Positions 32,296-33,977 of a DNA stretch of 33,977 bases are shown in pieces. The stretch is from the NCBI GenBank assembly GCA_008015325.1, contig SSFI01000006.1, positions 1 through 33,977 on the forward strand, given 5' to 3'. Position numbers and translations under genes: made by a program. How positions within the stretch are numbered: position 1 is the stretch's first letter; the number at the start of each line of letters is the position of its first letter. This stretch comes from Rheinheimera sp. GTDB taxonomy: Bacteria > Pseudomonadota > Gammaproteobacteria > Enterobacterales > Alteromonadaceae. Under the pieces are notes generated by a model. That model had not been told where the DNA came from. It saw nothing but the letters and a program-made list of their open reading frames with translations, and made no database searches.

Positions 32296-33977
32296 TTAGG
32301 CCTGCAAAGCACGCGCTTCGAGTTCACCCGGTTTAAAGCTGTCCACACTGATGGCGGCAAACCGCAGTTTGTTCATCTGCTCCAGCTGCGCCACTTCATC
32401 GTCTGTTAACACGCCAACTTCAGCGGCTTTACGAATAGTCACATCCAGCGGCAGCTTACGGGCAATTTTGCCGTCTTTTTGCGCCTGGAAGATTTTCTTC
32501 ATCAGCGGCTGCGCGGCGTGGACAGCAAGGAATGCTTGTTCCATAGAACCGGTCGGATCGTTTTCGCCTTCCCCCAAATAACACAGGTGGGTCAGGCGGT
32601 CACGGATCACACTTGGTTTTAACAGCGCATCGGAAATCTGCATCGCCATTTCGTCATCCGGCAACTGATAGTTGATGCCAAACGGGAACACCAGACCTTT
32701 TAACAGCTTGCCAACCAGACGGTTCGGGAAGTTACTGAAGAATCCAGCAAAGGCGCGGCCGATCTCATACAAATTGCGCTGCACGCTATAATGCACGAAT
32801 GGCAAGTCTGCAACCTGACGGCCATTGTCTTCATAGAACTTCAGTACGGCCGAGGCGATATATAAATGGCTCAGTACGTCGCCTAAACGCGCAGATAACA
32901 TCTCTTTGCGTTTTAAATCACCACCCAGCATCAGCATTGAGAAGTCAGCACAAAGCGCCAGGCCGTTACTCATCCGCGTCAGTTGTTTGTAGTATTTTGC
33001 CGTTTCACCGGCAACTGGTGAGCTGTTCAGCAGTCCACCGGTCAGGCCCTGGAACAAGGCACCAAAGGTATTACCGAGCGCAAAACCCACGTGCTTCATT
33101 AACAGCTCGTCGAATTGCTTCAGGCCCGCTTCGCTGTCCGGATTAGCCGCAGCTTCTAACTCTTTTAACACGTACGGATGGCAACGGGTGGCGCCCTGGC
33201 CAAAGATCATCAGGTTACGGGTCAGAATGTTAGCGCCTTCCACCGTAATAGAAATTGGTACGCCCATATAACCATGCGCCAGGTAGTTTTTCGGACCACA
33301 TTGAATAGCGCGGCCAGCATGAATATCAAAGGAATCATTCAGTAGCGTGCGTGACATTTCGGTCATGTGGTATTTGGCAATGGCGGTGACGACTGACGGG
33401 CTTAACTTCAGGTCAATCGCACCAGCGGTCATCACACGCATCGCTTCTAAGCTGTAAGTCAGGCCACCGATACGGCCTAAAGATTCCTGCACACCTTCGA
33501 ATTTACCAATCGACAGACCAAATTGCTGACGGACATAGGCGTAAGCGCCGGTCATCCGCGTCGCCAGATGGCCTGTGGCAGTGCCCAGTGCCGGCAGTGA
33601 AATACCGCGACCTGCTGACAGACATTCCACCAGCATGCGCCAGCCACGACCCACGTAAGCCGGGCCACCAATGACCCACTCCAGCGGAATAAACACGTCT
33701 TTGCCGTAGGTGGTGCCGTTCATAAACGCCATATTCATCGGGAAATGGCGGTCACCGATTTGTACGCCTTCGTGCGAAGTCGGAATCAGCGCACAAGTAA
33801 TACCGATATCTTCTTTATCACCGAGCAGGTTTTCCGGGTCATACAGTTTAAACGCCAGACCTAATACAGTCGCAACCGGTGCCAGTGTGATGTACCGTTT
33901 GTCCCAGTTTAACCGGATACCGATAACTTCTTTGCCTTCAAACTGGCCTTTACACACCACGCCAGTGTCCGGAATAC
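32296..33977 (-). CDS. fadE: acyl-CoA dehydrogenase FadE (partial, 5' end outside window)
   Basis: About 560 C-terminal residues of FadE are visible and the reading frame stays open to the window edge, so the first part is missing. The sequence follows E. coli FadE closely: IPDTGVVCKGQFEGKEVIGIRLNWDKRYITLAP, then LGLAFKL, then GITCALIP, VIGGPAYVGRGWRMLVECLSAGRGISLPA and ITVEGANILTRNLMIFGQGA. The protein is much longer than ordinary acyl-CoA dehydrogenases because of the FadE C-terminal domain (PFGINYQLPDDE onward). It performs the first, FAD-dependent step of fatty-acid beta-oxidation. A GTG at 33960 is internal, not the start. A strong terminator follows. Confidence 0.95.
   Translation of the reverse strand, partial: IPDTGVVCKGQFEGKEVIGIRLNWDKRYITLAPVATVLGLAFKLYDPENLLGDKEDIGITCALIPTSHEGVQIGDRHFPMNMAFMNGTTYGKDVFIPLEWVIGGPAYVGRGWRMLVECLSAGRGISLPALGTATGHLATRMTGAYAYVRQQFGLSIGKFEGVQESLGRIGGLTYSLEAMRVMTAGAIDLKLSPSVVTAIAKYHMTEMSRTLLNDSFDIHAGRAIQCGPKNYLAHGYMGVPISITVEGANILTRNLMIFGQGATRCHPYVLKELEAAANPDSEAGLKQFDELLMKHVGFALGNTFGALFQGLTGGLLNSSPVAGETAKYYKQLTRMSNGLALCADFSMLMLGGDLKRKEMLSARLGDVLSHLYIASAVLKFYEDNGRQVADLPFVHYSVQRNLYEIGRAFAGFFSNFPNRLVGKLLKGLVFPFGINYQLPDDEMAMQISDALLKPSVIRDRLTHLCYLGEGENDPTGSMEQAFLAVHAAQPLMKKIFQAQKDGKIARKLPLDVTIRKAAEVGVLTDDEVAQLEQMNKLRFAAISVDSFKPGELEARALQA

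Overview
The window looks like chromosomal DNA of a free-living gammaproteobacterium, most likely Rheinheimera or a close Chromatiaceae/Alteromonadales relative. The reasons are a FadE-type acyl-CoA dehydrogenase, NagZ, a YghU-type glutathione transferase, tandem tRNA-Val(GAC) genes, a moderately GC-rich base composition, and a signalling cluster resembling the Shewanella nitric-oxide/c-di-GMP network. The genus is an inference from gene content and was not tested by a search. I see no insertion sequence, prophage, CRISPR array or rRNA.

Layout. (1) 1-1542: the end of one tRNA-Val, a complete tRNA-Val(GAC), then a thiolase. (2) 1605-9449: a leftward heavy-metal-type RND efflux operon (outer membrane factor, adaptor, CusA/CzcA-type pump, DUF3240 protein) diverging from a rightward OmpR-family response regulator and histidine kinase. 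The spacer holds two direct-repeat boxes of PmrA/QseB type, each exactly 10 nt from a possible -10, one facing each operon. (3) 9477-15011: a secreted alpha/beta hydrolase diverging from an operon of DUF1080 protein, GMC oxidoreductase and a Tat-exported gluconate-dehydrogenase-subunit-3-like lipoprotein. This looks like a 3-keto-glycoside pathway, and the spacer carries a perfect LacI-family operator. A yghU-type gene follows.

(4) 15008-28034 is the most interesting part: ten signalling genes in three transcription units. Unit one (leftward) has an HTH-REC regulator, a REC-PAS-GGDEF*-EAL protein and a REC-HDOD protein. Unit two (rightward) has a REC protein with a degenerate HD-GYP domain, a FIST-domain protein, a soluble histidine kinase and a membrane hybrid kinase with a terminal Hpt. 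Unit three (leftward) has a CheY-like receiver, a CheC-like phosphatase and a PAS histidine kinase. The set HTH-REC, EAL-REC and dead HD-GYP-REC beside a FIST protein matches HnoC/HnoB/HnoD and NosP of the Shewanella nitric-oxide network. No H-NOX gene is present. A 9-bp-spaced repeat of type GACAAATGN lies in both promoter regions that drive the three units, so they probably form one autoregulated regulon under the HTH-REC protein.

(5) 28206-33977: a membrane acyltransferase, a secreted short-chain PHB depolymerase of the circularly permuted (type II) kind, a GNAT acetyltransferase, NagZ, and the 3' part of fadE. Clear intrinsic terminators follow the acyltransferase, the depolymerase and fadE.

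All functions come from motifs read by eye and from family knowledge; no database search was possible.
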